From: Arcobacter_B sp049472135
GTDB taxonomy: Bacteria > Campylobacterota > Campylobacteria > Campylobacterales > Arcobacteraceae
Assembly: GCF_049472135.1 (NCBI RefSeq)
Contig: NZ_JBMOVV010000001.1
Location: 310,001-374,000 of the forward strand
Direction of reading: 5' to 3'
Length of the DNA: 64,000 bases
Within the stretch, counting starts at the first letter, position 1; each line of letters begins with the position of its first letter. Of the stretch, positions 52,494-62,239 are shown in pieces. The notes under the pieces were generated by a model. The model was not told the origin of the DNA. It did not search any database and saw nothing but the letters and a program-made list of their open reading frames with translations. The position numbers were made by a program, and so were the translations under genes.

Positions 52494-53471
52494 ATGCATA
52501 ATAGCGAATCAATTAAAGCAATTCCTTCAAACAGACTTCAATTTTTTCCCATCATGATGTTTGCTACAGTTATGGGACTTATGGGTTTATCAATGGTTTT
52601 CATAAAGTTAAATGAGAGCTTTGACTTTCCATATGAAATAGGTTTTTATCTTGGACTTTTTACATCTGGGGTTTATTTGAGTATTGTTTTAACATATATT
52701 TTAAAAATATTTTTACATACAAAAGAAGTAAAACAAGAGTTATCTCACCCAATAAGAGTAAACTTTTTTGCAGCTTCTTCAATATCTACACTTCTTTTAT
52801 CAATGTTCTTTAGACAAGTTGACATGAATGTTGCTTATATTTTGTTTTTTATTGGAGCTTTTGTTCATATATTTTTTACATTTTATACAATCAAATTTTG
52901 GATAAACAATAATTTAGAAATAGTACATTCTAATCCCGCATGGTTTATACCAATAGTTGGAAATTTAATAGTTCCAATTGCTGGAATAGGGTTTGTAGAT
53001 AAATCAATTTTATACTTTTTTTACTCTATTGGTATTTTCTTTTGGATTATTCTTTTTTCAATAATTTTAAATAGAATTATTTTCCATAAACAGTTTGCAG
53101 CAAAGTTTATGCCAACACTTTTTATACTTATAGCTCCTCCTGCTATTGGCTTTATTGCTTATATAAAACTAACATCAAGTTTAGATTTTTTTGCACACAT
53201 ACTTTATAGTCTAGGGCTGTTTTTTACTATCTTAGTTTTTGTTATGTATAAAAACTATATGAATATAAAGTTTTTTATATCATGGTGGGCTTTTACTTTT
53301 CCCATGGCAGCTATAAGCTTAGCTACGATACTAATGTTTGAATTAACAAAGGTGTCTTTCTATGAGTATTTATCATATGTATTTACTTTCATATCAACTT
53401 TTATAGTGCTTTTAGTAGCTATTCAAACATTGATACATATGAGAAAAAAAGAGATTTGTATAATGGAGTAG
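52494..53471 (+). CDS. SLAC1/TDT family anion transporter (TehA-like)
   Basis: 325 residues with ten predicted membrane helices, the TehA/SLAC1 number. The N-terminal LQFFPIMMFATVMGLMGLSMVF and SHPIRVNFFAASSIS, and PTLFILIAPPAIGF later, are typical of the tellurite-resistance/dicarboxylate transporter family, whose members pass small anions. No TehB methyltransferase gene lies beside it. SD is TAGGA before the ATG. The actual anion is not known. Confidence 0.87.
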   Translation: MHNSESIKAIPSNRLQFFPIMMFATVMGLMGLSMVFIKLNESFDFPYEIGFYLGLFTSGVYLSIVLTYILKIFLHTKEVKQELSHPIRVNFFAASSISTLLLSMFFRQVDMNVAYILFFIGAFVHIFFTFYTIKFWINNNLEIVHSNPAWFIPIVGNLIVPIAGIGFVDKSILYFFYSIGIFFWIILFSIILNRIIFHKQFAAKFMPTLFILIAPPAIGFIAYIKLTSSLDFFAHILYSLGLFFTILVFVMYKNYMNIKFFISWWAFTFPMAAISLATILMFELTKVSFYEYLSYVFTFISTFIVLLVAIQTLIHMRKKEICIME

Positions 53472-53528
53472 TTTAAACTTTTCAAGATATAATAAAGTTC
53501 AATTTTTAAAAATTTGAAGGAATTATTT

Positions 53529-54548
53529 ATGGATTTTAGATATATAGGAAAAAGTGGACTTAGAGTATCTTCTATTTGTATGGGAACTATGACTTTTGGT
53601 TCTTCTACATCAAAAGAAGAGGCTTTTAAAATAATGGATAAAGCTTATGATAATGGAATAAACTTTTATGATACAGCTGAGCTTTATCCAGTACCACCAA
53701 AAGCAAATACAGCAGGTATTACTGAGCAATGGGTAGGTGAATGGTTAAAAACTAAAGATAGAGACTCTATTATTTTAGCTACAAAAGTTGCAGGAGCAGC
53801 TTCTGGATGGTTTGTACCTCCTATTAGACATGGACTTACTGCAATTGATTCTTTTCATATTAAAAGAGCAGTTGAAGGAAGTTTAAAGAAACTTGATACA
53901 GATTATATAGATTTATATCAAATGCACTGGCCTGATACAATAGTGCCTATAGAAGAATCATTAAGAGCTTTTGATGATTTGGTAAAAGAGGGAAAAGTAA
54001 GATATATAGGAACATCAAATGATAGTGCTTATGGACTTACAAAAGCAAATGAAACTGCAAAAAATAATAAACTAGCTAGATTTGAATCAATACAAAATAA
54101 TTTTTCATTATTAAATCCAAGATTTTTAGATGAGCTATCAACTGTATGTAAAAATGAAGATATTTCACTTCTTCCATACTCTCCAATCGCGGGAGGGGTT
54201 TTAGCAGGAAAATACAACAATGGTTTATATCCAGATGGATGTAGATTTACAGCTTATATCAAAAATAAAAATCCAAGAGTTCAAGCAATGGCCAATAGAT
54301 TTGTAAATGAAAAAACTATAGAAGCTACAAAAAGATATGTAGAACTTGCAAAAGAGTATGGGATTTCGCCTGTAACACTAGCAGTTGCATACTCAAAGCA
54401 CTTTGATTTTGTTGCTTCAACTATTATTGGAGCTAGAACATTAAGTCAAGTAGATGAGTCATTAGCTGCATTTGATTTTAAAATAGATGATGAACTTATG
54501 AAGAAAATAGAAGAGGTTCAAAAAGAGATTTTATATCCTATGGGATAG
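53529..54548 (+). CDS. Aldo/keto reductase
   Basis: 339 residues with a TIM-barrel reductase fold. It opens with RYIGKSGLRVSSICMGTMTFG; catalytic residues are D and Y in FYDTAELYP, K in LATKVAG, and H in YQMHWPD. The NADPH-binding end includes SKHFDFVASTIIGARTLSQ. It resembles the YajO/Tas branch that acts on diverse carbonyls. ATG 53529 is preferred: AAGGA (53517-53521) sits 7 nt upstream, while a TTG at 53514 overlaps it. A terminator follows. Confidence 0.92.
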   Translation: MDFRYIGKSGLRVSSICMGTMTFGSSTSKEEAFKIMDKAYDNGINFYDTAELYPVPPKANTAGITEQWVGEWLKTKDRDSIILATKVAGAASGWFVPPIRHGLTAIDSFHIKRAVEGSLKKLDTDYIDLYQMHWPDTIVPIEESLRAFDDLVKEGKVRYIGTSNDSAYGLTKANETAKNNKLARFESIQNNFSLLNPRFLDELSTVCKNEDISLLPYSPIAGGVLAGKYNNGLYPDGCRFTAYIKNKNPRVQAMANRFVNEKTIEATKRYVELAKEYGISPVTLAVAYSKHFDFVASTIIGARTLSQVDESLAAFDFKIDDELMKKIEEVQKEILYPMG

Positions 54549-54552
54549 ATAA

Positions 54553-54580
54553 AAAAATGAAACCAAAAGGTTTCATTTTT
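54553..54580. terminator. Bidirectional terminator
   Basis: AAAAATGAAACC (54553-54564) and GGTTTCATTTTT (54569-54580) form a perfect 12-bp stem with loop AAAA. It separates the aldo/keto reductase gene from the convergent GGDEF gene and overlaps the latter's stop by two bases. Confidence 0.87.
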
Positions 54581-56012
54581 ATTTTACAACTACTTTATTT
54601 TTCCCACTTTTTTTAGCTTCATACATCGCATTATCAACTCTAACTATTGCTAAGTCTAATTTCTCTTCTTTTTGTATTTGCGTAACACCAAAACTAGCTG
54701 TAATAGGTCTGTTTGCTAAGTTTATAAGAGTTAAATCATTTTGAAGTTTCTCTTTTATTTTTTGAGCTATTTCAAAGGCTTCTTTTTGTTCTGTGTTGAT
54801 AAGTCCTATAATAAACTCTTCACCACCCCATCTACTTTTTATGTCAGTTTCTCTTAGGTTTTCTCTCAAAATACTTGATACTCTTTTTAGTACATCATCG
54901 CCTATTTTATGTCCTAAATTGTCATTAATTAGTTTGAAATCATCAATATCTAAAAATAGTAAAGATATTGGATTGCCAGTTCTTTTTGATAATTTATCAA
55001 ATGTTTTTAGATTGCTATTAAAAGATCTTCGATTTAATAGATTTGTTAGTGAGTCATTATTTGCAAAATGTTCTAGTCTTCTATTAAAGCCTTTGATACT
55101 ATATATAATAACAAAAGTAATAATAACTGTAACAAATAAAGATATTAGTAGATTTATATAAAAAGTATTATATTCAGTTTTCATAAAATCATCAATTTTT
55201 GCTTCAACAATAAGATATAAATCAAGTTCTGGAACATATTTAGTTTTTAGTAAATAATTCATACTATCTTTTGAATACTCAATTACTTTAGTTTTTTTAG
55301 AGATTATTTGCTCTTTTAGATTTGATAACTCTTTTATATCATTTAAGTTTTTTATATTATTGACTTTTCTTTCAGATAAAACTACTTTTCCATCTTCATC
55401 TACAAAATATACTGTAAAGTTATAGTTTTGTCTAAAGTGTTTTAGCATCTCATCAACATAAGAAATCTTAAGTCCAATTCCTGTTATACCTATTAGTTGA
55501 TATTCTTCATCAAACATTTTATGATTTATAAACATAATTAAAGAGTTGTCTAAGTCTTGGTTATAGTCTAGGTTTATTTCTTGGTCAGTTTGAGTTTTTT
55601 TAAACCTAAAGTACCATTTGTTATCAGAATTATTTTTATCAAGTGTTTCTAAAAAACCATCTTGTGTATAATAGTTTTTTGTTTTTTCTGATACTAAAAA
55701 AGCTACAAACATATTGTATTTATTTTTTACCATTTGTAAATAACGTTTAATTTTTATATTATTTTCTTCTTCATTTAAAAGCCAATCCTTTACAAAAGTA
55801 TCATGAGCCATCATAGATGATACTAAATTTGGCTTTATTATGTGAGTTTGTATTTCAGAATAGATATTATCCACGGATAAGGGTAAAGAGTATTCTTTTA
55901 GGTCTTTTTGTGTTGAATCAAGTGAAACCATAAAATTAACAACTGACATTGAAACAGATAATATTACTAACAAAGATGAAACTACAATTACTATTTTTAA
56001 ATCATTTTTCAT
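54579..56012 (-). CDS. Membrane diguanylate cyclase with Cache-like sensor
   Basis: 477 residues: membrane helix (about 8-30), periplasmic Cache-type domain (about 35-285, with GITGIGLKISYVDEML and YFVDEDGKVVLSE), second helix (about 286-306), and a GGDEF domain with GGEEF at 396-400 and RETD five residues upstream, so the inhibitory site is intact. NDSLTNLLNRRSF marks the start of the catalytic domain. It lies divergent from a chemoreceptor gene with 161 nt between. The ligand is unknown. Confidence 0.92.
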   Translation of the reverse strand: MKNDLKIVIVVSSLLVILSVSMSVVNFMVSLDSTQKDLKEYSLPLSVDNIYSEIQTHIIKPNLVSSMMAHDTFVKDWLLNEEENNIKIKRYLQMVKNKYNMFVAFLVSEKTKNYYTQDGFLETLDKNNSDNKWYFRFKKTQTDQEINLDYNQDLDNSLIMFINHKMFDEEYQLIGITGIGLKISYVDEMLKHFRQNYNFTVYFVDEDGKVVLSERKVNNIKNLNDIKELSNLKEQIISKKTKVIEYSKDSMNYLLKTKYVPELDLYLIVEAKIDDFMKTEYNTFYINLLISLFVTVIITFVIIYSIKGFNRRLEHFANNDSLTNLLNRRSFNSNLKTFDKLSKRTGNPISLLFLDIDDFKLINDNLGHKIGDDVLKRVSSILRENLRETDIKSRWGGEEFIIGLINTEQKEAFEIAQKIKEKLQNDLTLINLANRPITASFGVTQIQKEEKLDLAIVRVDNAMYEAKKSGKNKVVVK

Positions 56013-56173
56013 AAGTATAACTTTTCTTTTTTATTTGTATTATTGATAATAACAGAAGTTTTATTAGAGTTTTTTAAAAAATAACTATATGTGATAATAA
56101 ATAATTACTAAATATAACTACTATTAATACATAAAATAGTATTATATATAACTTTTTTTAATAAAGGATGTAT

Positions 56174-58717
56174 ATGAATAACTTAAGTATATCAAAAAAA
56201 TCTTCTTTGATTACTATTATAGTTACTTTACTGATGTTAGTTGTAGGTTATATAGTTTTAGACTATTATAAAAAAATTTTGACTTTAGAAGTTTATGAGA
56301 GTGTTCAAAAAGATTTGAATAATTTATCAAAGTCAAAGATTCAAGCAAAATTTGATGTGGGTATTTCAAATGCTATTTCAATTTCAAATGATGGAGAAAT
56401 AAAAAAAGCATTAGAATTAAATGAAAGAGAATATGCTATAAATGCATTAGAAAATTTATCTAAAAGCATGAAGGAATCAACGCCTTTCAAAAATATTAAA
56501 GTGCATATTCATACAAAAGATTCTCATTCATTTTTAAGATCATGGAAAATAGATAAATTTGGCGATGACTTAAGTTCATTTAGAGCAAGTGTTGTAAAAG
56601 TAAATACAACAAAACAGGCTGTAAATACATTTGAAGTTGGAAAAGCTGGTCTTAGTATAAGAGCTGTTGTGCCTGTTTTTGATTCAAACAATATGCATTT
56701 AGGTTCACTTGAATTTATGCAAGGAATTAACTCTGTTGCTAAGTCTTTTGATAAAATAGGAGATTCCTTTTTACTTCTTATGGATAGCTCTTTAGCTGTT
56801 GCAAAAATTCCTGAAGATAAGAAACTTCAAAACTACGTAATTTCTCAAAACTTTGTTAGCAAAGATTTTCTAAATGATTCTAGAAATATTGATTTTGAAA
56901 AACTAAAAAATGAAAAGTATTTAATTACAGATAATTATTTTTACTCTTTTATTGAAGTAAAAGATTTTAATGAAAAAGTTTTAGGGATTGCTTTATCAGC
57001 TAGACCTGTATCTATAGTTATGAATTCTGTTGAACATACATCATCGATTATTTGGAGTGCATTAACTATTTTAGTTGTTGCTTTACTTTTAAGTATGATA
57101 GCTTCACTTATAAATATGAAGAAAAATATTTTATCTCCTATTTTAAATCTAAAAAATTCAATTGATTCTATTAAAAACAATAAAGGGTCTGAATCTAAAA
57201 AACTTGATATTACATCAAATGATGAAATAGGGGATTTAGTAAAAAGTTTTAATGGTTATTTAGATTTTATTGAAGAAGGTGTAAAACAAGATAAAATAGT
57301 AATAGAAGAGACAAAGCTTATCATTGAAAAGGTAAATGCAGGTTTATTAAATGATACTATTAAAGGTACAGCTCATTCAAAAGAAGTTGATTCTTTAGTA
57401 AATGAGATAAATAGTATGATTAAAACTCTTCAGAAAAATCTATTAGTATTATCTGACTCTTTAGTAGCTTTATCTAATGCACAATATGACTATAAAATTC
57501 CTCATATTGAAGGTCTTACTGGATTAATAGCATCTTTAATGAGTGGAACAAAAGTAACACAATCAACAATAAATGAAGTAATGTGTTTAATTGATAAATC
57601 AAATAAAGAGTTAACACAAAGTGCAAATGAACTTACTATGTCTTCTAGAAAGTTAAGTGATTCTTCAAATACTCAAGCAGCATCACTTGAACAAACAGCG
57701 GCAGCTATTGAAGAAGTTTCAGCAACTGTTAACAAGAGTAGTGAAAATGCTGCAAAAATGGCAAGTTTAGCTCAAAGTGTAATTCAATCAAATGATAAAG
57801 GAAGAGACTTGGCTTCAAGAACTTCTAATTCAATGGATGAATTAAGTAGTGAAGTAAATGACATATATGAGTCAATTTCTATTATTGACCAAATTGCATT
57901 TCAAACAAATATTCTTTCACTTAACGCAGCAGTTGAAGCAGCAACAGCAGGTGAAGCTGGAAAAGGTTTTGCTGTTGTAGCACAAGAAGTGCGAAACCTT
58001 GCAAATAGAAGTGCAGAAGCTGCAAAAGAGATTAAAGATTTAGTTGAAAGTGCAACTAATAAAGCAAAAACTGGAAAAGATGTTACTACTGAAATGATCA
58101 ATGGTTATAATGAATTAGATGAGAACATCAATTCTACTATTGAGTTAATTAATGAAGTTGCAAATGCTTCAAAAGAACAGCAGTTAGCAATGAATCAAAT
58201 CAACGATACAGTAAACTCTCTTGACCAAGCTACACAACAAAATGCAACATTAGCGTCAAGCATTAGTGATATGGCAGAAAACACTACTTCTTTAGCTGTG
58301 CAACTTCAAGGAGTAGTAAATAAAACAAGCTTTGATGAAAATGCAAGAAAAAGAATTTGTAATACGGATATGATTTTTGACTTAAATAAATTAAAATCAG
58401 ACCATATTGTATTTAAAAATACAAATTTTTCTGAGTGTAAAGAAGGCTTTAAATTTAAAGTTAAAAGTCATCATGAATGTAATCTAGGAAAATGGATAGA
58501 TGCAAATGAAAATTCTTCTTTTGCAAATACAAAAGAGTGGGAAGAGCTAAAATCTGCACATAGAAAAGTTCATACAATGGTTCAAGATACTGTTGATTTA
58601 TATGCAGAAAATTATGAAAATGGACAAATATTTGCTGTAACAGAAAATATAGAGAAAAATATTGACCAAGTATTTCATTTATTAAATAGAATAAGAGAAA
58701 TAAACTGTGGACACTAA
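56174..58717 (+). CDS. Methyl-accepting chemotaxis protein with C-terminal CZB zinc-binding domain
   Basis: 847 residues: membrane helix (about 10-30), periplasmic sensor domain of Cache type (about 35-285), second helix (about 290-312), HAMP, a second HAMP-like stretch, and the signalling hairpin QIAFQTNILSLNAAVEAATA. The last about 105 residues are a CZB domain: HHECNLGKW (HxxC core) plus downstream His in HRKVH that would hold Zn2+. CZB domains tune chemotaxis to zinc or oxidants such as hypochlorite in other bacteria. ATG 56174 is chosen because SD AAAGGA (56163-56168) overlaps the earlier ATG. Confidence 0.92.
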   Translation: MNNLSISKKSSLITIIVTLLMLVVGYIVLDYYKKILTLEVYESVQKDLNNLSKSKIQAKFDVGISNAISISNDGEIKKALELNEREYAINALENLSKSMKESTPFKNIKVHIHTKDSHSFLRSWKIDKFGDDLSSFRASVVKVNTTKQAVNTFEVGKAGLSIRAVVPVFDSNNMHLGSLEFMQGINSVAKSFDKIGDSFLLLMDSSLAVAKIPEDKKLQNYVISQNFVSKDFLNDSRNIDFEKLKNEKYLITDNYFYSFIEVKDFNEKVLGIALSARPVSIVMNSVEHTSSIIWSALTILVVALLLSMIASLINMKKNILSPILNLKNSIDSIKNNKGSESKKLDITSNDEIGDLVKSFNGYLDFIEEGVKQDKIVIEETKLIIEKVNAGLLNDTIKGTAHSKEVDSLVNEINSMIKTLQKNLLVLSDSLVALSNAQYDYKIPHIEGLTGLIASLMSGTKVTQSTINEVMCLIDKSNKELTQSANELTMSSRKLSDSSNTQAASLEQTAAAIEEVSATVNKSSENAAKMASLAQSVIQSNDKGRDLASRTSNSMDELSSEVNDIYESISIIDQIAFQTNILSLNAAVEAATAGEAGKGFAVVAQEVRNLANRSAEAAKEIKDLVESATNKAKTGKDVTTEMINGYNELDENINSTIELINEVANASKEQQLAMNQINDTVNSLDQATQQNATLASSISDMAENTTSLAVQLQGVVNKTSFDENARKRICNTDMIFDLNKLKSDHIVFKNTNFSECKEGFKFKVKSHHECNLGKWIDANENSSFANTKEWEELKSAHRKVHTMVQDTVDLYAENYENGQIFAVTENIEKNIDQVFHLLNRIREINCGH

Positions 58718-58720
58718 AAT

Positions 58721-58747
58721 AAGGTAGAGTCTAAGCTCTACCTTCTT
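58721..58747 (+). terminator. Terminator after the CZB chemoreceptor gene
   Basis: AAGGTAGAG (58721-58729) and CTCTACCTT (58736-58744) form a 9-bp stem, followed by a short, imperfect T-rich tail. Confidence 0.7.
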
Positions 58748-58835
58748 ATAACTTTTTGTAAAAATCTAAATCAAATTAATCTTTTTTTATTTAACTCAAT
58801 CATTATTAAAGAGACTCATTTGTATAATTAGCTAT

Positions 58836-58850
58836 GAATAATAATTATCA
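58836..58850 (+). promoter_or_regulatory. Possible Fur-box-like operator upstream of selO
   Basis: The 15-mer GAATAATAATTATCA matches the 7-1-7 Fur consensus (TGATAATnATTATCA) at 12 of 14 fixed positions, and a TATAAT box lies just upstream at 58823-58828. In so AT-rich a genome chance matches occur, so this is a suggestion only. Confidence 0.3.
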
Positions 58851-58948
58851 ATAGAAAATAAATTTTATAATAATAGTTTTTACAATACATATATGTATTT
58901 TGTTTATTGATATATTGTTTTGATTTTATTAAATAAGAAAGATTTTAT

Positions 58949-60646
58949 ATGAAAAAAATAGATAAGAAAATAAAAACACTTAAAGAGTTAGGAGAATTTG
59001 TAGATTACTCTTTAATGAATACTTTAAATAGTAATCCTAATTCAAGTGAAGATGGTATTGATTATTTCCCAAGAGAAGTAACTAGTGGGCATTTTGTCCC
59101 TGTAAAGCCAACTCCTTTGCAAAATCCTAAATATATAGCTCATAGTAAAAACTTTTTTGAGGAATTGGGTTTTGATGATACTTTAGCAACTTCGTCTGAG
59201 TTTATGAAAATGTTTTCAGCTGATACTTCTTCTTTAGAAAAGCCCTTTAGTAAAGTAGGATGGGCATGTGGTTATGCTTTATCTATTTATGGCACTGAGT
59301 ATTATCAACAATGTCCTTTTCAAACTGGAAATGCATATGGAGATGGAAGAGCTATTTCAATTCTTGAAGTTGTGCTAAATGGTAAACGTTGGGAAATGCA
59401 ATTAAAAGGTGGAGGTAAAACGCCTTATTGTAGAGGAGCTGATGGAAGAGCTGTACTTAGGTCTAGTATCAGAGAGTTTTTAGCACAAGAACATATGTAT
59501 GCTTTAGGTATTCCAACTTCAAGGTCTTTAACTCTTTATACTTCTGATACTCAAATAGTTAAAAGACCTTGGTTTACAAAAGGTTCTTATTCAAAAGATC
59601 CTGAAGTTATGATAGATGAAATAATAGCAATCTCAACTAGAGTTGCACCTTCTTTTCTAAGGGTTGGTCAGCTAGAACTATTTGGTAGAAGAGCTAGAAA
59701 AAATGAATATGAAAATGCAAAAAAAGAGTTGGAACAAATTGTATTACATGCTATTCATAGAGAATATGATGAGATAAATAATGCTTTATCATTGGAAGAA
59801 AAAGTTATTTTGCTTGCAAAGAGTTTTAGAGATAGATTAACTTCTCTTGTTTCAAATTGGATAAGAGTAGGGTATTGTCAAGGTAATTTTAATAGTGATA
59901 ATTGTGCTGTTGGAGGATTTACACTTGATTATGGTCCATTTGGATTTATAGATAATTTTCATCCAAGATATCAACCTTGGACTGGTGGAGGAGTTCACTT
60001 TTCATTTTTCAATCAACCAGAAGCAGCAAGACAAAATTTTAAGATGTTTTGTAAGTCATTAAGAGTTTTATTTGAGAATAATAAAGAAGTACAGAAACAA
60101 TTAGATGAGATTGAAGATAATTTCAGTGATGTAATGCAAAAGAAAATGGAAGAAATGTGGTCTTCAAAGCTAGGTATTAAGAAGTTTGATGAGAATTTAT
60201 TTAGAGAATTAATAGTACTTATGATTGAAACATCTGTTGATTATACGCTATTCTTTAGAGAATTATCTTCTATCCCAGAAGATGTAAAAGTTCTTGAAAA
60301 AAGCTTTTATCAAGATATCTCTAAAAAAGAAGAATTATTTGCTAGATGGACTGAATGGCTAAAAAAATGGAATAAGGCAATAGAAATATCATCTTCAAAA
60401 GAAAAAGAAAAACTTGCAAAAGATATGAAAGCTATTAACCCAAAATATACTTTAAGAGAATGGTTCTTAGTTCCTGCGTATGAAAAAGCAAATAATGGGG
60501 ATTATAGTTTAATAGAAGAATTGCAAGAAATTATGATAAATCCATATGAAGAACAATCACAAGAAATACAGAATAAATATTATAGATTAAAACCTAGCGA
60601 ATATTTTGATATTGCTGGGATATCTCATGTAAGTTGTTCTTCTTAA
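58949..60646 (+). CDS. selO: Protein adenylyltransferase SelO (YdiU/UPF0061 family)
   Basis: 565 residues. SelO is a kinase-fold enzyme that transfers AMP to Ser/Thr/Tyr of target proteins, often linked to redox homeostasis. Signatures are QLKGGGKTPYCRGADGRAVLRSSIREFL, SFLRVGQLELFGRR, GNFNSDNCAVGGFTLDYGPFGFID, and the C-terminal Cys in VSCSS at the third-from-last position, where eukaryotic SelO has selenocysteine. In the QLKG motif the usual Ala/Pro are Gly and Lys. It is monocistronic with a long 5' region. Confidence 0.93.
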   Translation: MKKIDKKIKTLKELGEFVDYSLMNTLNSNPNSSEDGIDYFPREVTSGHFVPVKPTPLQNPKYIAHSKNFFEELGFDDTLATSSEFMKMFSADTSSLEKPFSKVGWACGYALSIYGTEYYQQCPFQTGNAYGDGRAISILEVVLNGKRWEMQLKGGGKTPYCRGADGRAVLRSSIREFLAQEHMYALGIPTSRSLTLYTSDTQIVKRPWFTKGSYSKDPEVMIDEIIAISTRVAPSFLRVGQLELFGRRARKNEYENAKKELEQIVLHAIHREYDEINNALSLEEKVILLAKSFRDRLTSLVSNWIRVGYCQGNFNSDNCAVGGFTLDYGPFGFIDNFHPRYQPWTGGGVHFSFFNQPEAARQNFKMFCKSLRVLFENNKEVQKQLDEIEDNFSDVMQKKMEEMWSSKLGIKKFDENLFRELIVLMIETSVDYTLFFRELSSIPEDVKVLEKSFYQDISKKEELFARWTEWLKKWNKAIEISSSKEKEKLAKDMKAINPKYTLREWFLVPAYEKANNGDYSLIEELQEIMINPYEEQSQEIQNKYYRLKPSEYFDIAGISHVSCSS

Positions 60647-60657
60647 TAGTTTAGAGT

Positions 60658-61053
60658 TTAGTTGATTTCACTTAGATTAGCAAAAGCTGCTTCAACATTT
60701 GGTATGTTTTTATAGTTTGTTTTTGTTAATCTAACTCTTTTTGTTTTTAAATCACAAATTGCAATTTTAAAACTAGAACCTATGTGTGGTTCTACAATAC
60801 AAATGATATTATCATCTACTTGTCTTGTGGCATAAATAGTACCTTGCAAAGAGTTGAAAAAGTATTTGGGATAACTTAAAGGAGTGATTTCAACTATATC
60901 TATAGATTCTTGATTCTCTAAAGTTTCTACTATAAGTTTTGCATCTTCATAACTGTCAAATTGAATACACCAGTCATCGAAATGTTTGTTAAAATGTTCT
61001 AAATCCTCATCTAGAAACCCACCAGCTAAAGATTGTAACGCAAAAATAGACAA
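60658..61053 (-). CDS. Hypothetical protein (131 aa)
   Basis: 131 residues, soluble and acidic, with no signal peptide or membrane helix. One segment, DDWCIQFDSYEDAKLIVETLENQ, looks like a small alpha/beta domain. I do not recognise the family. It is convergent with selO (11 nt apart) and divergent from ybgC. Start ATG at 61051-61053. Confidence 0.6.
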   Translation of the reverse strand: MSIFALQSLAGGFLDEDLEHFNKHFDDWCIQFDSYEDAKLIVETLENQESIDIVEITPLSYPKYFFNSLQGTIYATRQVDDNIICIVEPHIGSSFKIAICDLKTKRVRLTKTNYKNIPNVEAAFANLSEIN

Positions 61054-61292
61054 ATAACCACCTTGAAATATATTAAATTTTTGAAAACGGATTTTAGCAT
61101 ATTTAGCTTTTATATTAATATAATCTTATTTATAAAAAGTCTTTACTTGTTTTATAAGCTCTTGAGTTTTTATATCTTTTATATTATAGCTATTATAAAA
61201 GGATTTAAAATAGGTATTAAAGAAAGAGGAATGTATAATTTACTTCCTTATTGTCCCTAAATAAGAAATATTGATTGAGATAGGAAGTTTTA

Positions 61293-61664
61293 GTGCTAAA
61301 TATAAAAGTATATTATGAGGACACGGATGTAGGTGGGGTTGTTTATTATGCCAACTATTTGAAGTTTTGCGAGAGAGCTAGGTCTGAACTTTTTTTTAAA
61401 AGAGGATTGTCTCCTCATCAAGAAGATGAATTTTTTGTAGTTAAACATGTAGAAGTAGATTATATAAAATCAGCAGTATTTGGTGATGATTTAGTTGTTA
61501 CTTGTAAACTTACACAAAAAAAAGCAGCATCAGTTGTGATGTATCAAGAAGTTTTAAGAGATGGTGAAGTTTTATTTAAAGGTTCATTTAAATTGGCATA
61601 TTTAAAAAACTTTAAACCAACAAAAATTCCAAAAGAGATGTTTGAGGTTTTAGATGAAAAATAG
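61293..61664 (+). CDS. ybgC: Acyl-CoA thioesterase, YbgC family
   Basis: 123 residues, a single hot-dog fold. The conserved YYEDTDVGGVVYYANYLKFCERARSELF holds the catalytic Asp and the helix that binds the thioester. YbgC enzymes hydrolyse short or long acyl-CoA or acyl-ACP and are often tied to phospholipid metabolism and the Tol-Pal system, which is not seen here. Start is GTG with AGGAAG 6 nt before. The stop overlaps the PLD-like gene by 11 nt. Confidence 0.93.
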   Translation: MLNIKVYYEDTDVGGVVYYANYLKFCERARSELFFKRGLSPHQEDEFFVVKHVEVDYIKSAVFGDDLVVTCKLTQKKAASVVMYQEVLRDGEVLFKGSFKLAYLKNFKPTKIPKEMFEVLDEK

Positions 61665-62163
61665 TGGTTTTTTTAAAATAGTTTTAGGACTGATTTTAGT
61701 TTGTAGTGTTGCTTTTTCAAAAGATGCTTTTTCTTTAGAAAAAACAAATGAAATATACTTTTTACCAAAGCAAGCAGATGATGCAAAAGATAAGATTATA
61801 GATTTAATTAGAGAATCTAATAAAAGTATTTATATTTCTATGTACAATTTTTCTTATAAAAAATTTGCAAAAGAGCTTGTTGAAAAATCTAAAGAAAAAA
61901 TTAATATTATAGTTATTTTTGACAAATCAAAAGTTGAAAAAGATGATGGAATCTTTAAACTATTACAAAAAAATGGCATAAAGACTATTGTCGCAGATAA
62001 GAAACTACATACTAAAATAGCTATCTTTGATGAAAAAATTGTAGTTTTAGGAAGTACAAACTGGACTAAAGATTCATTCAAAGACAATTATGAAGTTATT
62101 TTATTTACTAAAGATAATAAAATAATTAAAGAGTCAAAAAAGTTCATTAAAAAGTTTGATTAA
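61654..62163 (+). CDS. Exported phospholipase D-like nuclease (single HKD)
   Basis: 169 residues with a signal peptide (about 1-22, LGLILVCSVAFSKD) and one PLD domain. The HKD motif is HTKIAIFDEKIVVLGSTNWT (about 111-130) with H, K and D in place. One HKD copy per chain means it should form a dimer, as Nuc-type endonucleases do. The likely substrate is DNA in the periplasm, where related proteins can limit DNA uptake; a lipid substrate is less likely. It is coupled to ybgC by an 11-nt overlap. Confidence 0.87.
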   Translation: MKNSGFFKIVLGLILVCSVAFSKDAFSLEKTNEIYFLPKQADDAKDKIIDLIRESNKSIYISMYNFSYKKFAKELVEKSKEKINIIVIFDKSKVEKDDGIFKLLQKNGIKTIVADKKLHTKIAIFDEKIVVLGSTNWTKDSFKDNYEVILFTKDNKIIKESKKFIKKFD

Positions 62164-62239
62164 AAGCAAAAAAAAACTTTAAAAGTTATATTTAATTTTA
62201 AAATTTAATTGGCTAATATTTCAATTTTGGAGATAAAAT

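Noticed and set aside
61063..61260. 65-residue hydrophobic ORF starting at TTG between the 131-aa gene and ybgC
   Set aside because: No SD, and its composition is what random AT-rich sequence gives in this frame; no family features.
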